Of a DNA stretch of 23,418 nucleotides, positions 6,220 through 12,627 are shown in pieces. The translations under genes and the position numbers were made by a program. The notes under the pieces were generated by a model. The model saw only the letters and a program-made list of their open reading frames with translations. It made no database searches and was not told the origin of the DNA. Each line of letters starts with the position of its first letter. The first letter of the stretch is position 1. The DNA is from a virus: positions 1-23,418 of IMG/VR virus record IMGVR_UViG_3300010370_000255; one strand, 5' to 3'.

Positions 6220-6494
6220 CTAACGAAGAAGAAATTCAACTTTTCAACCAAGTTGGCGCCGATCTGCACGGCGTGATTTTCAAGAATGCCTACGATGGTG
6301 AGGCATTGGATGAGGAAAAGTTTGAGATCACACTGAAATCATTGATGTTTTTTACAATCAAGATGGTGTATGATCAGCAGATACCGTCAGCGACCATGAT
6401 CGCGTATGTGCGCGGTGTGTATGAGGATTTGAACCGGATCGCCGAGGGGAGGGATGAACGTGCCGAGACCATCGCCACTCTCACCGAACAGTGA
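6216..6494 (+). CDS. Hypothetical acidic protein with TTG start, 92 aa
   Basis: No ATG is well placed, but TTG 6216-6218 overlaps the previous stop (TTGA) and is preceded by GGGAGG at 6-base spacing, an almost ideal site. The product LTNEEEIQLFNQVGADLHGV continues with an acidic helical segment and ends DERAETIATLTEQ. It has the look of a small soluble helical protein, similar in length and style to its upstream neighbour. Function unknown. Confidence 0.6.
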   Translation: MTNEEEIQLFNQVGADLHGVIFKNAYDGEALDEEKFEITLKSLMFFTIKMVYDQQIPSATMIAYVRGVYEDLNRIAEGRDERAETIATLTEQ

Positions 6495-7038
6495 CAAGGT
6501 CGTGATGGCCAGCACATGGGCCAGACGCGAATGGGATCACTACGAAACTGAGGAATGGGTGACGGAGGTGCTATTAAGGCATGAATCCTTCACCAAGGTA
6601 TGGGAACCCGCAGTAGGCAAGGGTCGCATGGCGAAGGTGTTTAAAAAGCACGGCGTTGATGTGTATGGATCAGACATACTGGATTACGGCTTTGGGTATG
6701 AAATTGGCGATTTTCTGCTGATGTGGGGAAACCCTGAGCAGCGGGATATTGTTACAAATCCACCCTTCGCCGAGGACATGGCGGATCAGTTTATTGAGCA
6801 TGCGCTGATGCTGACGCGCCCTTTTGGCGGCAGGGTGGCAATGCTCCTGAGGCATGAGTTTGACTGTGCAAGTAGCCGCAAGAACATATTCGGCAAGCCG
6901 CCATTTGCCTGTAAGATTGTCCTATTACGCAGACCAAGGTGGATAGACGACAGCACCGGATCGCCTCGCCACAATTATGCGTGGTACATATGGGATTGGT
7001 CATGGGGCAAAGAGCCGACGATCATCTATGACAAGTGA
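6454..7038 (+). CDS. SAM-dependent DNA methyltransferase (NPPF type)
   Basis: 194 residues from ATG 6454; GTG 6460 (six bases after GGGAGG) and ATG 6505 (after AAGG) are alternative starts, and none affects the catalytic core. Motif I is WEPAVGKGRM (50-59), the SAM-binding loop; GSD (72-74) marks the acidic end of strand 2; and TNPPF (101-105) is the motif IV signature of amino-methyltransferases that act on adenine N6 or cytosine N4. No target-recognition domain or restriction partner is visible, so it looks like an orphan phage methyltransferase that protects DNA or acts in modification. It is not of the cytosine-C5 type. A conserved-looking tail (PRHNYAWYIWDW) follows. It overlaps genes on both sides. 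Confidence 0.85.
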   Translation: MNVPRPSPLSPNSDKVVMASTWARREWDHYETEEWVTEVLLRHESFTKVWEPAVGKGRMAKVFKKHGVDVYGSDILDYGFGYEIGDFLLMWGNPEQRDIVTNPPFAEDMADQFIEHALMLTRPFGGRVAMLLRHEFDCASSRKNIFGKPPFACKIVLLRRPRWIDDSTGSPRHNYAWYIWDWSWGKEPTIIYDK

Positions 7039-7255
7039 ATGGACAGAAGAGCAAGAAAGTGAATGGATGGAAATCTGGTTGTCAGACATCCGGCAGTTTT
7101 TATTGTCTGACGAAGATTGCATGGATAAGTGGATTGCATTCCGGCAAAATCAAAAGAAACTGCGAGCGGAAGGCATCGACACGACCAAACCGCGCCATAT
7201 GATTAAAATATCGGATTACGTCCTATATTGCTCACCACTTGATCAAGACAAATAA
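7028..7255 (+). CDS. Hypothetical acidic protein, 75 aa
   Basis: The ATG at 7028 overlaps the methyltransferase stop by 11 bases; no strong ribosome site is visible, so coupling is likely. The product begins MTSEWTEEQESEWMEIWLSD, very rich in tryptophan and glutamate, and ends KISDYVLYCSPLDQDK. Such acidic, tryptophan-rich phage proteins are sometimes inhibitors or DNA mimics, but there is no direct evidence here. Family not recognised. Confidence 0.58.
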   Translation: MTSEWTEEQESEWMEIWLSDIRQFLLSDEDCMDKWIAFRQNQKKLRAEGIDTTKPRHMIKISDYVLYCSPLDQDK

Positions 7256-7277
7256 GCCAAAACTGAGGGAGACAGAC

Positions 7278-7568
7278 ATGGCTAAACGAGGAAGACCACC
7301 AAAAATTGACGGATGGCGTTATACTGACGCTGACGCAGTAAAGACGATTAAGGCATTACAGGCCAAGGTTGCCAAACTGACTGAAGAGCGTGATGAATAC
7401 CGCCAAATGTGGGAAGGCAAGCTATTGACCAATCAGGAACTGGCTTTAGAGATCATAGAAGCAGAAGACAGGATCAAGGAACTATTGGCTGAAATACGCA
7501 TGTATGAGCATGAGACATCAACATTACGGCATATCATCATAGATGCGCTGAGAGGGTATGACAGATGA
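7278..7568 (+). CDS. AT-hook plus coiled-coil protein, 96 aa
   Basis: The ATG at 7278 follows GAGGGAG; the in-frame ATG at 7239 lies inside the previous gene. The N-terminus MAKRGRPPKIDGWRYTDADA contains KRGRPPK, the classical AT-hook core GRP flanked by basic residues, which binds the minor groove of AT-rich DNA. The rest is a long charged helix (KALQAKVAKLTEERDEYRQM, then EIIEAEDRIKELLAEIRMYE) that should form a coiled coil. It is thus likely a dimeric DNA-binding protein. An AT-rich stretch lies directly downstream (7600-7690) and is a possible target, which is inference. Confidence 0.65.
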   Translation: MAKRGRPPKIDGWRYTDADAVKTIKALQAKVAKLTEERDEYRQMWEGKLLTNQELALEIIEAEDRIKELLAEIRMYEHETSTLRHIIIDALRGYDR

Positions 7569-7684
7569 CAAATGGACTTATGCTCAAAATGTCAAAAACT
7601 AATATAACAATTTTAAATGGAACTGGTAAATCCATAATGGATGACAATATGTTATGTTATAACATTACATTGGCAAGTTTTTGA
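7565..7684 (+). CDS. Possible small ORF, 39 aa
   Basis: An ATG at 7565 overlaps the previous stop (ATGA), and the frame runs to TGA 7682-7684, just ahead of the terminase start. The product MTNGLMLKMSKTNITILNGT has no recognisable feature, and the DNA is much more AT-rich than nearby genes. It may simply be an open frame through a regulatory region that also holds a 12-base palindrome. Confidence 0.22.
   Translation: MTNGLMLKMSKTNITILNGTGKSIMDDNMLCYNITLASF
7654..7665. promoter_or_regulatory. 12-base perfect palindrome, possible operator
   Basis: ATGTTATAACAT is a perfect inverted repeat lying 25 bases before the small terminase ATG, inside the most AT-rich stretch of this part. It includes TATAAC, a possible -10, but no good -35 is at the right spacing. 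An operator for a dimeric repressor, or a site for the AT-hook protein encoded just upstream, is plausible. Confidence 0.35.
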
Positions 7685-7689
7685 TAAAA

Positions 7690-8154
7690 ATGGGCAAGAA
7701 AGCAAAATTACCGGAAGGCAGACCTCCACATGTTCCGACAAAGGATTTGCGGACGATTGTGGAACTATTGGTCGCTTCTGGCGTTTCTAACGCAAATATT
7801 GCTCAAAAACTGAAGATTTCGGTCAATACTCTGAAAAAGCATTACGCCGAAGAACTTGAAAACGGTTGGACAAATGGCATTCTCGATGCGTCTCAAGCTA
7901 TTTTTGACGAGATACGAAGCAAGGACAGCGACAAGCGCCTTGATGCCGCGAAGTTCTTTTTGACGCGCCGTAGCCGTGGATTGTGGTCTGAGGTCAAGCA
8001 ACATGAGATCAGCGGACCGAATGGATCGGCCATACCGATGTCGGTCGATCTCGACGCGCTTGGCTATGACGAGTTGGAGACATTGGACCAGTTGCTTGCG
8101 CCAGCCATAATTGAGGGCGAGATCGTAGATGCAGACGCAGACGCGGAAGATTGA
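7690..8154 (+). CDS. terS: Terminase small subunit (putative)
   Basis: 154 residues from ATG 7690; a TTG at 7681 would add three residues. There is no clear ribosome site. Residues 12-56 hold a helix-turn-helix (VSNANIAQKLKISVNTLKKH) preceded by RPPHVPTKDL, then a helical region (DASQAIFDEIRSKDSDKRLD) and a very acidic tail ending DADADAED. Small terminases bind the packaging site through such a helix-turn-helix, form rings and hand DNA to the large subunit. The call rests on this domain plus its position directly upstream of, and overlapping, the large terminase by 26 bases. A general DNA-binding regulator is the alternative. Confidence 0.72.
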   Translation: MGKKAKLPEGRPPHVPTKDLRTIVELLVASGVSNANIAQKLKISVNTLKKHYAEELENGWTNGILDASQAIFDEIRSKDSDKRLDAAKFFLTRRSRGLWSEVKQHEISGPNGSAIPMSVDLDALGYDELETLDQLLAPAIIEGEIVDADADAED

Positions 8155-9868
8155 TCCTGTCCGCGCCGCTCGCGCCGAGGCGATCAAGCTAAAGTACACG
8201 CCTGAGCAACTAATCTACATCAAGCAGAATGCGCCGCGCGTTCTGGCCGAGCGGAGCCTGTACAAGTTTGCCGAACAGGCTTGGCATGTGATTGATCCGG
8301 CTCCTTTCGTCGGCGGTGGCTTCGCCATGCAAGCGGTCTGCGACCATCTGGAGGCTTGCGCTGACGGCCACATCAGAAACCTCATTATCAACATTCCGCC
8401 GCGATTCTCGAAGTCCACGCTGTGCGGTGTGTTGTTTCCGGCATGGGTGTGGGCGCAGACCGAGAACACGCCGACCAAGGGCAACGGTGTGCAATTGTTG
8501 CATGCCTCGTACAGCCAGAACCTAGCCTTACAAGACAGCTTGAAGTGCAGACGGCTCGTTGAATCAGAGTGGTACACCAATCGGTGGGGATCGCGTGTGC
8601 AGATCACGAGCGACCAAAACACGAAGAGCCAGTTTGATCTGTCTTCTGGCGGCAGGCGAAACACCGTCTCGGTCGGCGGCTCGACAACGGGTATGGGCGG
8701 TAATTACCTGATTGCTGACGATCCGAACAATGCGCGTGAAGCCAACTCAGAAGCGGTTCTGATGTCTACGCTCGAATGGTGGGACATGGCGTGGTCCACC
8801 CGTCTCAACGATCCGAAGACAGGCGTGAAGATCGTCATCCAACAGCGCCTGAACGAGCGCGATGTCACTGGCCACATCTTGTCAAAGGACGTCGGCAACT
8901 GGACGCATTTGATGTTACCGATGCGCTTTGAACCCGAGCGTCGGATATACACATGCCTCATGCCGCCAGAGAAGACCGAGGATGGCGAAGGCATTTACTG
9001 GACCGATCCGCGTCAAGAGGAAGGTCAGTTGCTTTGGCCTGAACGCTTCGGCGAAGCCGAGGTCGATGAGTCGGAGCGGACGCTTGGACCGTATGGAGCC
9101 GCAGGCCAACTGCAACAAAGGCCTCAACCCGCTGGCGGCGGTATCATCAAGCGCCTGTGGTGGATGCCGTGGCAGAGAGAAAACTTCCCGACCATGTCTT
9201 ACAATGTCGGATCGGTCGATCTGGCATACACGGCCAAGAAGGAGAATGACTTCTCGGCCATGACATGTTGGGGCGTATGGCGAGACGATGGAGATGTTAC
9301 GGGTTATGTATCGCGTGACATTGCTGGCCGGATCATCCGCGAGGTGAAGGCTGAGAAGGACGCCGATGTGCCAAAGATCATGCTGACCAATGCATGGAAG
9401 GATCGGCTTGAGTTCCACGATCTGGTCGAGAAGATCATTGCGACGGCGCGTGAGAGCAAACTTGATGCGTTGCTGATTGAGGCTAAGGGACCGGGCATAT
9501 CAGTGGCGCAAGAGATCAGGCGCATCTGCGGCATGGAAGAGTTTGCCGTCTACGAGGTCAACCCCAAAGACTTGGACAAGGTCGCTCGCATGCATGCGGT
9601 CGTGCATCTGTTCGCCGAAGGATTGATCTACGCGCCGACGAAGGTGGACGATCCTGACCTGTTCAGATCATGGGCCGAAATGGTGGTGGCAGAGGTCGAG
9701 GCCTTCCCGAAGGGTGTGCATGATGATTTATGTGACACCGTTAGTCAGGCCATCACATGGATGCGTAAACGTGGATTGATTGAACGCGGCGTCGAGCGTT
9801 CATTTGAATTGGCAGAGAGCCAACGCTTCACTGGCAATAACCAGTGGACACCGCTATATCCCGCTTGA
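8129..9868 (+). CDS. terL: Terminase large subunit (packaging ATPase/nuclease)
   Basis: 579 residues, normal length for the family. The ATPase half shows PPRFSKST (90-97) as Walker A, with the arginine-before-lysine form common in terminases, and YLIADD (193-198) as Walker B. The RNase H-like nuclease half shows GSVDLAYTAKKENDFSA (D364), DALLIEAKG (E451) and HDDLCDTVSQA (D532, D533, D536), the acidic residues that hold two metals. The enzyme cuts concatemeric phage DNA and pumps it through the portal. The ATG at 8129 lies inside the small-subunit gene, so translation is coupled. The portal gene is unusually far away, almost 4.7 kb downstream. Confidence 0.95.
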   Translation: MQTQTRKIDPVRAARAEAIKLKYTPEQLIYIKQNAPRVLAERSLYKFAEQAWHVIDPAPFVGGGFAMQAVCDHLEACADGHIRNLIINIPPRFSKSTLCGVLFPAWVWAQTENTPTKGNGVQLLHASYSQNLALQDSLKCRRLVESEWYTNRWGSRVQITSDQNTKSQFDLSSGGRRNTVSVGGSTTGMGGNYLIADDPNNAREANSEAVLMSTLEWWDMAWSTRLNDPKTGVKIVIQQRLNERDVTGHILSKDVGNWTHLMLPMRFEPERRIYTCLMPPEKTEDGEGIYWTDPRQEEGQLLWPERFGEAEVDESERTLGPYGAAGQLQQRPQPAGGGIIKRLWWMPWQRENFPTMSYNVGSVDLAYTAKKENDFSAMTCWGVWRDDGDVTGYVSRDIAGRIIREVKAEKDADVPKIMLTNAWKDRLEFHDLVEKIIATARESKLDALLIEAKGPGISVAQEIRRICGMEEFAVYEVNPKDLDKVARMHAVVHLFAEGLIYAPTKVDDPDLFRSWAEMVVAEVEAFPKGVHDDLCDTVSQAITWMRKRGLIERGVERSFELAESQRFTGNNQWTPLYPA

Positions 9869-9873
9869 ATTGG

Positions 9874-9905
9874 TTGACATGATTTGCGATGTTGATTCGG
9901 TCAAC
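9874..9905 (+). promoter_or_regulatory. Degenerate promoter-like leader element, copy D
   Basis: TTGACA (9874-9879) lies just after the terminase stop, followed by a hairpin GTTGA-TTCGG-TCAAC (9891-9905) and TCAACAACGAAGGAGG ahead of the gene at 9919. The order TTGACA, hairpin, CAACAACG, ribosome site resembles copies A-C. There is no GGGTTGAAA block, no good -10 and no DnaA box, so this may be a decayed copy or coincidence. Confidence 0.35.
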
Positions 9906-9918
9906 AACGAAGGAGGTC

Positions 9919-10173
9919 ATGTTGACTTACAAGATAACAAACGAAGTTCCACCGCCAAAGAGCCGGATCAGGACACCGAATTATCCATTTGCTGAAATGG
10001 AGATCGGTGACAGTTTTCTTGTTCCGCGCGACCATGTGAAAAGCAAACTGCAACTCAAGCAGTCTTGTTATTACTTCAGTCGCAACTCGGTCGAGCGGAT
10101 GGGCAAGTTGTTCAAGTTCAGAATAACAGACGAAAAGGGTGGATACCGAGTGTTTCGTGTCCGACCGCGATAA
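9919..10173 (+). CDS. Conserved phage hypothetical protein, 84 aa
   Basis: ATG 9919 follows AGGAGG at short spacing; TTG 9922 is an alternative start. The product has NYPFAEMEIGDSFLVPRDHV near residues 24-43, a YPFxEMxxGDSFxVP pattern that I recall from small proteins in many phages, then a serine/arginine-rich middle and a basic end (GGYRVFRVRPR). The pattern suggests a small beta-rich domain that may bind nucleic acid, since the second half is strongly basic. Function unknown. It is the first gene after the terminase and behind promoter-like copy D. Confidence 0.7.
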   Translation: MLTYKITNEVPPPKSRIRTPNYPFAEMEIGDSFLVPRDHVKSKLQLKQSCYYFSRNSVERMGKLFKFRITDEKGGYRVFRVRPR

Positions 10174-10206
10174 CGCATCAACGCATCATGCTGAAAGGGA
10201 AGAAGC

Positions 10207-10842
10207 ATGCTAGATAAAACAAAATCAGAAATTGTAACCATCTCCGCACCAAAGATCATGACGGCGGAATTTAAACTAATTGGCACGGCGCCATTTGTTC
10301 AGGCTCGCTTTTCGGAGAAAGCCAAGAACCAGATGATGGCAAAGATGGCCGCAGGTAGCACCGCCAAGGGCAAGAAGATCAGAGACGCAAGAGACTTTGA
10401 TCAAGACTGCCAGAACGCATTGCATATCGGCGTTGACGGCAAGAATGGCGTACCCGCCGGATCATTTCGTAATGCCATGATCTCGGCGTGTCGTTTGGTC
10501 GGATACAAGATGACCATTGCCAAGCTGTCGATCTTCGTCGAGGCGGACACGTTTGACCGCGTTGACGGTGTTCCGCTTGTGCATCTCAATGGCACATGGG
10601 AACGCATGGACATGCACACACGCAACGCAACTGGCGTTGTGGATATACGCATCCGTCCGATGTGGCGAGAGTGGAATATCAATCTGCGAGTCAAGTATGA
10701 TGCTGATCAATTCACGTTGTCCGATGTCACCAACTTGCTGATGCGAGCGGGTATGCAAGTCGGCATTGGTGAAGGTCGGCCTGATTCTAAATCATCAAAC
10801 GGCCTTGGCTTTGGCACGTTCAAGATTGAGGAAGCACGATGA
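10207..10842 (+). CDS. Conserved phage protein with RAMP/Cas7-like glycine-rich end, 211 aa
   Basis: The ATG at 10207 follows AAAGGGAAG. The N-terminus has a strand then FKLIGTAPFVQARFSEKAKN (22-41); a middle part has GVPAGSFRNAMISACRLVGY (81-100); and the C-terminus has AGMQVGIGEGRPDSKSSNGL (181-200), then GFGTFKI. A G-x-G...G-x-G-x-G loop between a helix and a final strand, with an opening (T/P)LxxxRFS-like strand, is typical of RAMP ferredoxin-like folds such as Cas7. Closely similar proteins occur, as I recall, in many phages as conserved hypotheticals. The catalytic or RNA-binding role of RAMP proteins is not shown here. The next gene overlaps by 4 bases, indicating a functional pair. 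Confidence 0.7.
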   Translation: MLDKTKSEIVTISAPKIMTAEFKLIGTAPFVQARFSEKAKNQMMAKMAAGSTAKGKKIRDARDFDQDCQNALHIGVDGKNGVPAGSFRNAMISACRLVGYKMTIAKLSIFVEADTFDRVDGVPLVHLNGTWERMDMHTRNATGVVDIRIRPMWREWNINLRVKYDADQFTLSDVTNLLMRAGMQVGIGEGRPDSKSSNGLGFGTFKIEEAR

Positions 10843-11279
10843 TCATTGAAGCCATCAAGGAAGAACTTGAGGCTCTCGTAGTAGACGGCGCACTTGATCC
10901 TGAGCGCGTCGTCGAGGCGGCGAGAAATCCCAATTCAAGCATGCATGGTCAGTTTGATTGGGATGATAGTACGGCGGCACACGAGCATCGCCTGTCACAG
11001 GCTCGTGCGCTGATCAAGCGGGTGAAGGTCAATGTGATACGCACTGACAACGAGATCGTCAGGGTGTCATCATATATTCGCTCGCCATCAGGGTCGGGGT
11101 ATGAATCGACGCAAAAAGTCATGGTCAATCAAGCGGATCGGATCACCGTGATGCTGATTACATTGGCAAGTTGCGCGACCATGCTCCGCAATCTGGCGGC
11201 GCCTGAAGTTGATGGCATCGTCATTGAGATTGAAAACCTGAAAGCGCAACTTCTCTCGGATAGAGAAGCGGCGGCGTAG
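10839..11279 (+). CDS. Conserved phage protein with WDD motif, 146 aa
   Basis: The start overlaps the preceding stop (ATGA), and the gene ends where the G-rich repeat array begins. Residues 19-60 read LDPERVVEAARNPNSSMHGQ, then FDWDDSTAAHEHRLSQARAL. This (L)xPxxVVxAARxPxSxxHxxFxWDDxxAAxxxRLxQAR pattern is, as I recall, a common conserved phage protein of unknown function. The second half is helical (AAPEVDGIVIEIENLKAQLL). The paired acidic residues and histidines could bind metal, but no enzyme class is recognised. It is likely expressed and perhaps complexed with the RAMP-like protein. Confidence 0.72.
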   Translation: MIIEAIKEELEALVVDGALDPERVVEAARNPNSSMHGQFDWDDSTAAHEHRLSQARALIKRVKVNVIRTDNEIVRVSSYIRSPSGSGYESTQKVMVNQADRITVMLITLASCATMLRNLAAPEVDGIVIEIENLKAQLLSDREAAA

Positions 11280-11280
11280 C

Positions 11281-12140
11281 AGGCAAGACAGCGAGTGGCA
11301 CGGCTCCGATTGGTCGGGAACGGCGTGTCGGGGCGATGCAAGGCAGGCCGCGCAAGGTCTGGCACGGCAACGCACGGTTGGGCAAGGTAAGCATGGCAGG
11401 CTTGGAAGAGCATGGTGCGGCGAGTTGTGGTTTGGCACGGTTGAGCAAGGCAGGCAAGACATGGCGAGGTGTTACAAGGCTCGTCGCTGCGTGGTCGGGT
11501 TCGGCTCGGCAAGGCAGGCGAGACAGTGTCAGGTAAGGTAAGACGCGGTGAGGCATGGCAGGCACGGCACGACAGCGTCGGGCGGTTCTCGGTCAGGCAA
11601 GATTGGCAAGGCAGGCAAGGCGCGTCAGTGTCCGGTTCGGAGCCGTACGGCAGGGATTGGCATGGTGCGGTACAGCAAGGCAGGCAAGGACAGGTGTTGT
11701 GTGGCAGGGCGAGGAACAGCGCGACAAGGAGCGGCTGGGCAAGGCGTAGCAATGCAGGCAAGGCGAGGCGCGTACTGGTCTGACGAGTCGCGGCGAGTCG
11801 TGGCAAGGCAGGCAAGGCACGACAGCACGAGGCTAGTTTGGGCGAGGTCCGGTAAGGCAGGCTAGGTGAGGAACCGTATGGTTTGGCGTGGCGAGGTTCC
11901 GAATGGCAAAGCAGGCATGGCTCGGTGACGCAAGGATTTGCGAGGCCGGGTGGGGCGATGCAGGCAAGGACAGGCATAGCGTGGCAGGGCGAGGAGCGGC
12001 TTGGTAAGGCAGGTCTCGCAAGGCGCGTTATGGCGGGGTCTGGCGTGGACGGGTCCGGCGTGGCATGGCAGGCACGGAAGCGCGGGGTCGGGCTGTGCAA
12101 GGCAAGGCATGACAAGGCAGAGCAGGCAGACAAAGGTGAA
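11281..12140. repeat. Degenerate G-rich pentanucleotide repeat array (about 860 bases)
   Basis: This stretch contains no credible gene. The + strand is built of GG-anchored five-base units such as GGCAA, GGCAG, GGCAC, GGCAT and GGCGA, with slips in phase. AAGGCAGGC occurs exactly seven times (from 11340, 11447, 11511, 11608, 11677, 11805 and 11854) at uneven spacing. A 41-base block at 11680-11720 recurs with a few changes at 11960-12000, and GGCATGGCAGGCACGG occurs at 11552 and 12062. Open frames on both strands show the same five-residue rhythm, as expected from a pentamer, and are artefacts. Function is unknown: a packaging, recombination or replication site, or an RNA element, are all possible. 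Confidence 0.85.
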
Positions 12141-12161
12141 GGGGATTGATATGGTTAACGC

Positions 12162-12386
12162 ATGTCAGGATTCGCGAGCAAACGTATCATGAGCCTTCAC
12201 CGACACTGCGATCCAGTGACGATGGATCACATCATAGAATTGCGTAAACAGTTGAGGGAAACTGAGCGCCAACGCGACAACGCCGTTGATCGGTGTGTGG
12301 CACTTGATAAGTTGGTGTGGGACTTGCGAGACAAATTGTTACAACGCCCTAATGGGGAAACCAATGACGAAGAGCGGAACTGCTAA
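12162..12386 (+). CDS. Hypothetical coiled-coil protein, 74 aa
   Basis: The first gene after the repeat array. ATG 12162 and ATG 12189 are both possible starts, and neither has a convincing ribosome site; GAAGGGG lies somewhat far upstream. The product includes MDHIIELRKQLRETERQRDN and VALDKLVWDLRDKLLQRPNG, a charged helix likely to form a coiled coil, and an acidic end. Family not recognised. It overlaps the next gene by 23 bases, linking it to the glycosyltransferase operon. Confidence 0.5.
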   Translation: MSGFASKRIMSLHRHCDPVTMDHIIELRKQLRETERQRDNAVDRCVALDKLVWDLRDKLLQRPNGETNDEERNC

Positions 12387-12627
12387 CAAACTATTTGAAG
12401 AACTTGAACAAGCCGATGTCTTTGAAGAATGGAAAGACATGCCGGAGTTTGTACAAGAAAAACAAGAACCTTATCAGCAAATCATCGTGCGTTTCCGATG
12501 CAAGGAAGACGTAGAAGAATTTGCTCAACTTATTGGTCAACAAATAACACCTAAGACCAAAAGCATATGGCATCCGCGTCTTGCGCGTGGCGTCAATGCA
12601 AATAAGGTGTGGGTCGATGAACCCTGA
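12364..12627 (+). CDS. Small companion protein of phage DNA-modification loci, 87 aa
   Basis: ATG 12364 is behind GGGGAAACC. The product has a helical N-terminus, then EEWKDMPEFVQEKQEPYQQI (21-40), IIVRFRCKEDVEEFAQLIGQ and TPKTKSIWHP (62-71). This MPEFxQE...(V/I)xFxxxEDVxxFAxLIxQ...TKSIWxP pattern is one I associate with small phage genes found beside base-modification genes, with some likeness to a ParB/Srx-type fold. Its biochemical role is unknown to me. The next gene, a glycosyltransferase, starts inside it (11-base overlap), which supports a joint role. The pattern is seen; the role is inferred from that recalled association. Confidence 0.68.
   Translation: MTKSGTANKLFEELEQADVFEEWKDMPEFVQEKQEPYQQIIVRFRCKEDVEEFAQLIGQQITPKTKSIWHPRLARGVNANKVWVDEP

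Noticed and set aside
8210-9418. Minus-strand open frames antisense to the large terminase
   Set aside because: They mirror a strong + strand coding gene with clear motifs and have no ribosome sites or recognisable products.
11129-12133. Long minus-strand open frame of 334 codons through the repeat array, and other long frames there on both strands
   Set aside because: The product is a Pro/Cys/Leu/Ala-rich string with a five-residue rhythm that follows from five-base repeats in any frame. It has no ribosome site, overlaps the WDD-motif gene antisense, and all other genes are on the + strand.
11281-12140. CRISPR array
   Set aside because: The repeated words are short, degenerate and unevenly spaced, with no constant repeat/unique spacer pattern and no cas genes nearby.
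12151-12192. 13-codon leader peptide frame starting ATGGTTAACGC
   Set aside because: It has GAAGGGG upstream, but the frame is too short to tell from chance and shows no attenuator-like hairpins after it.
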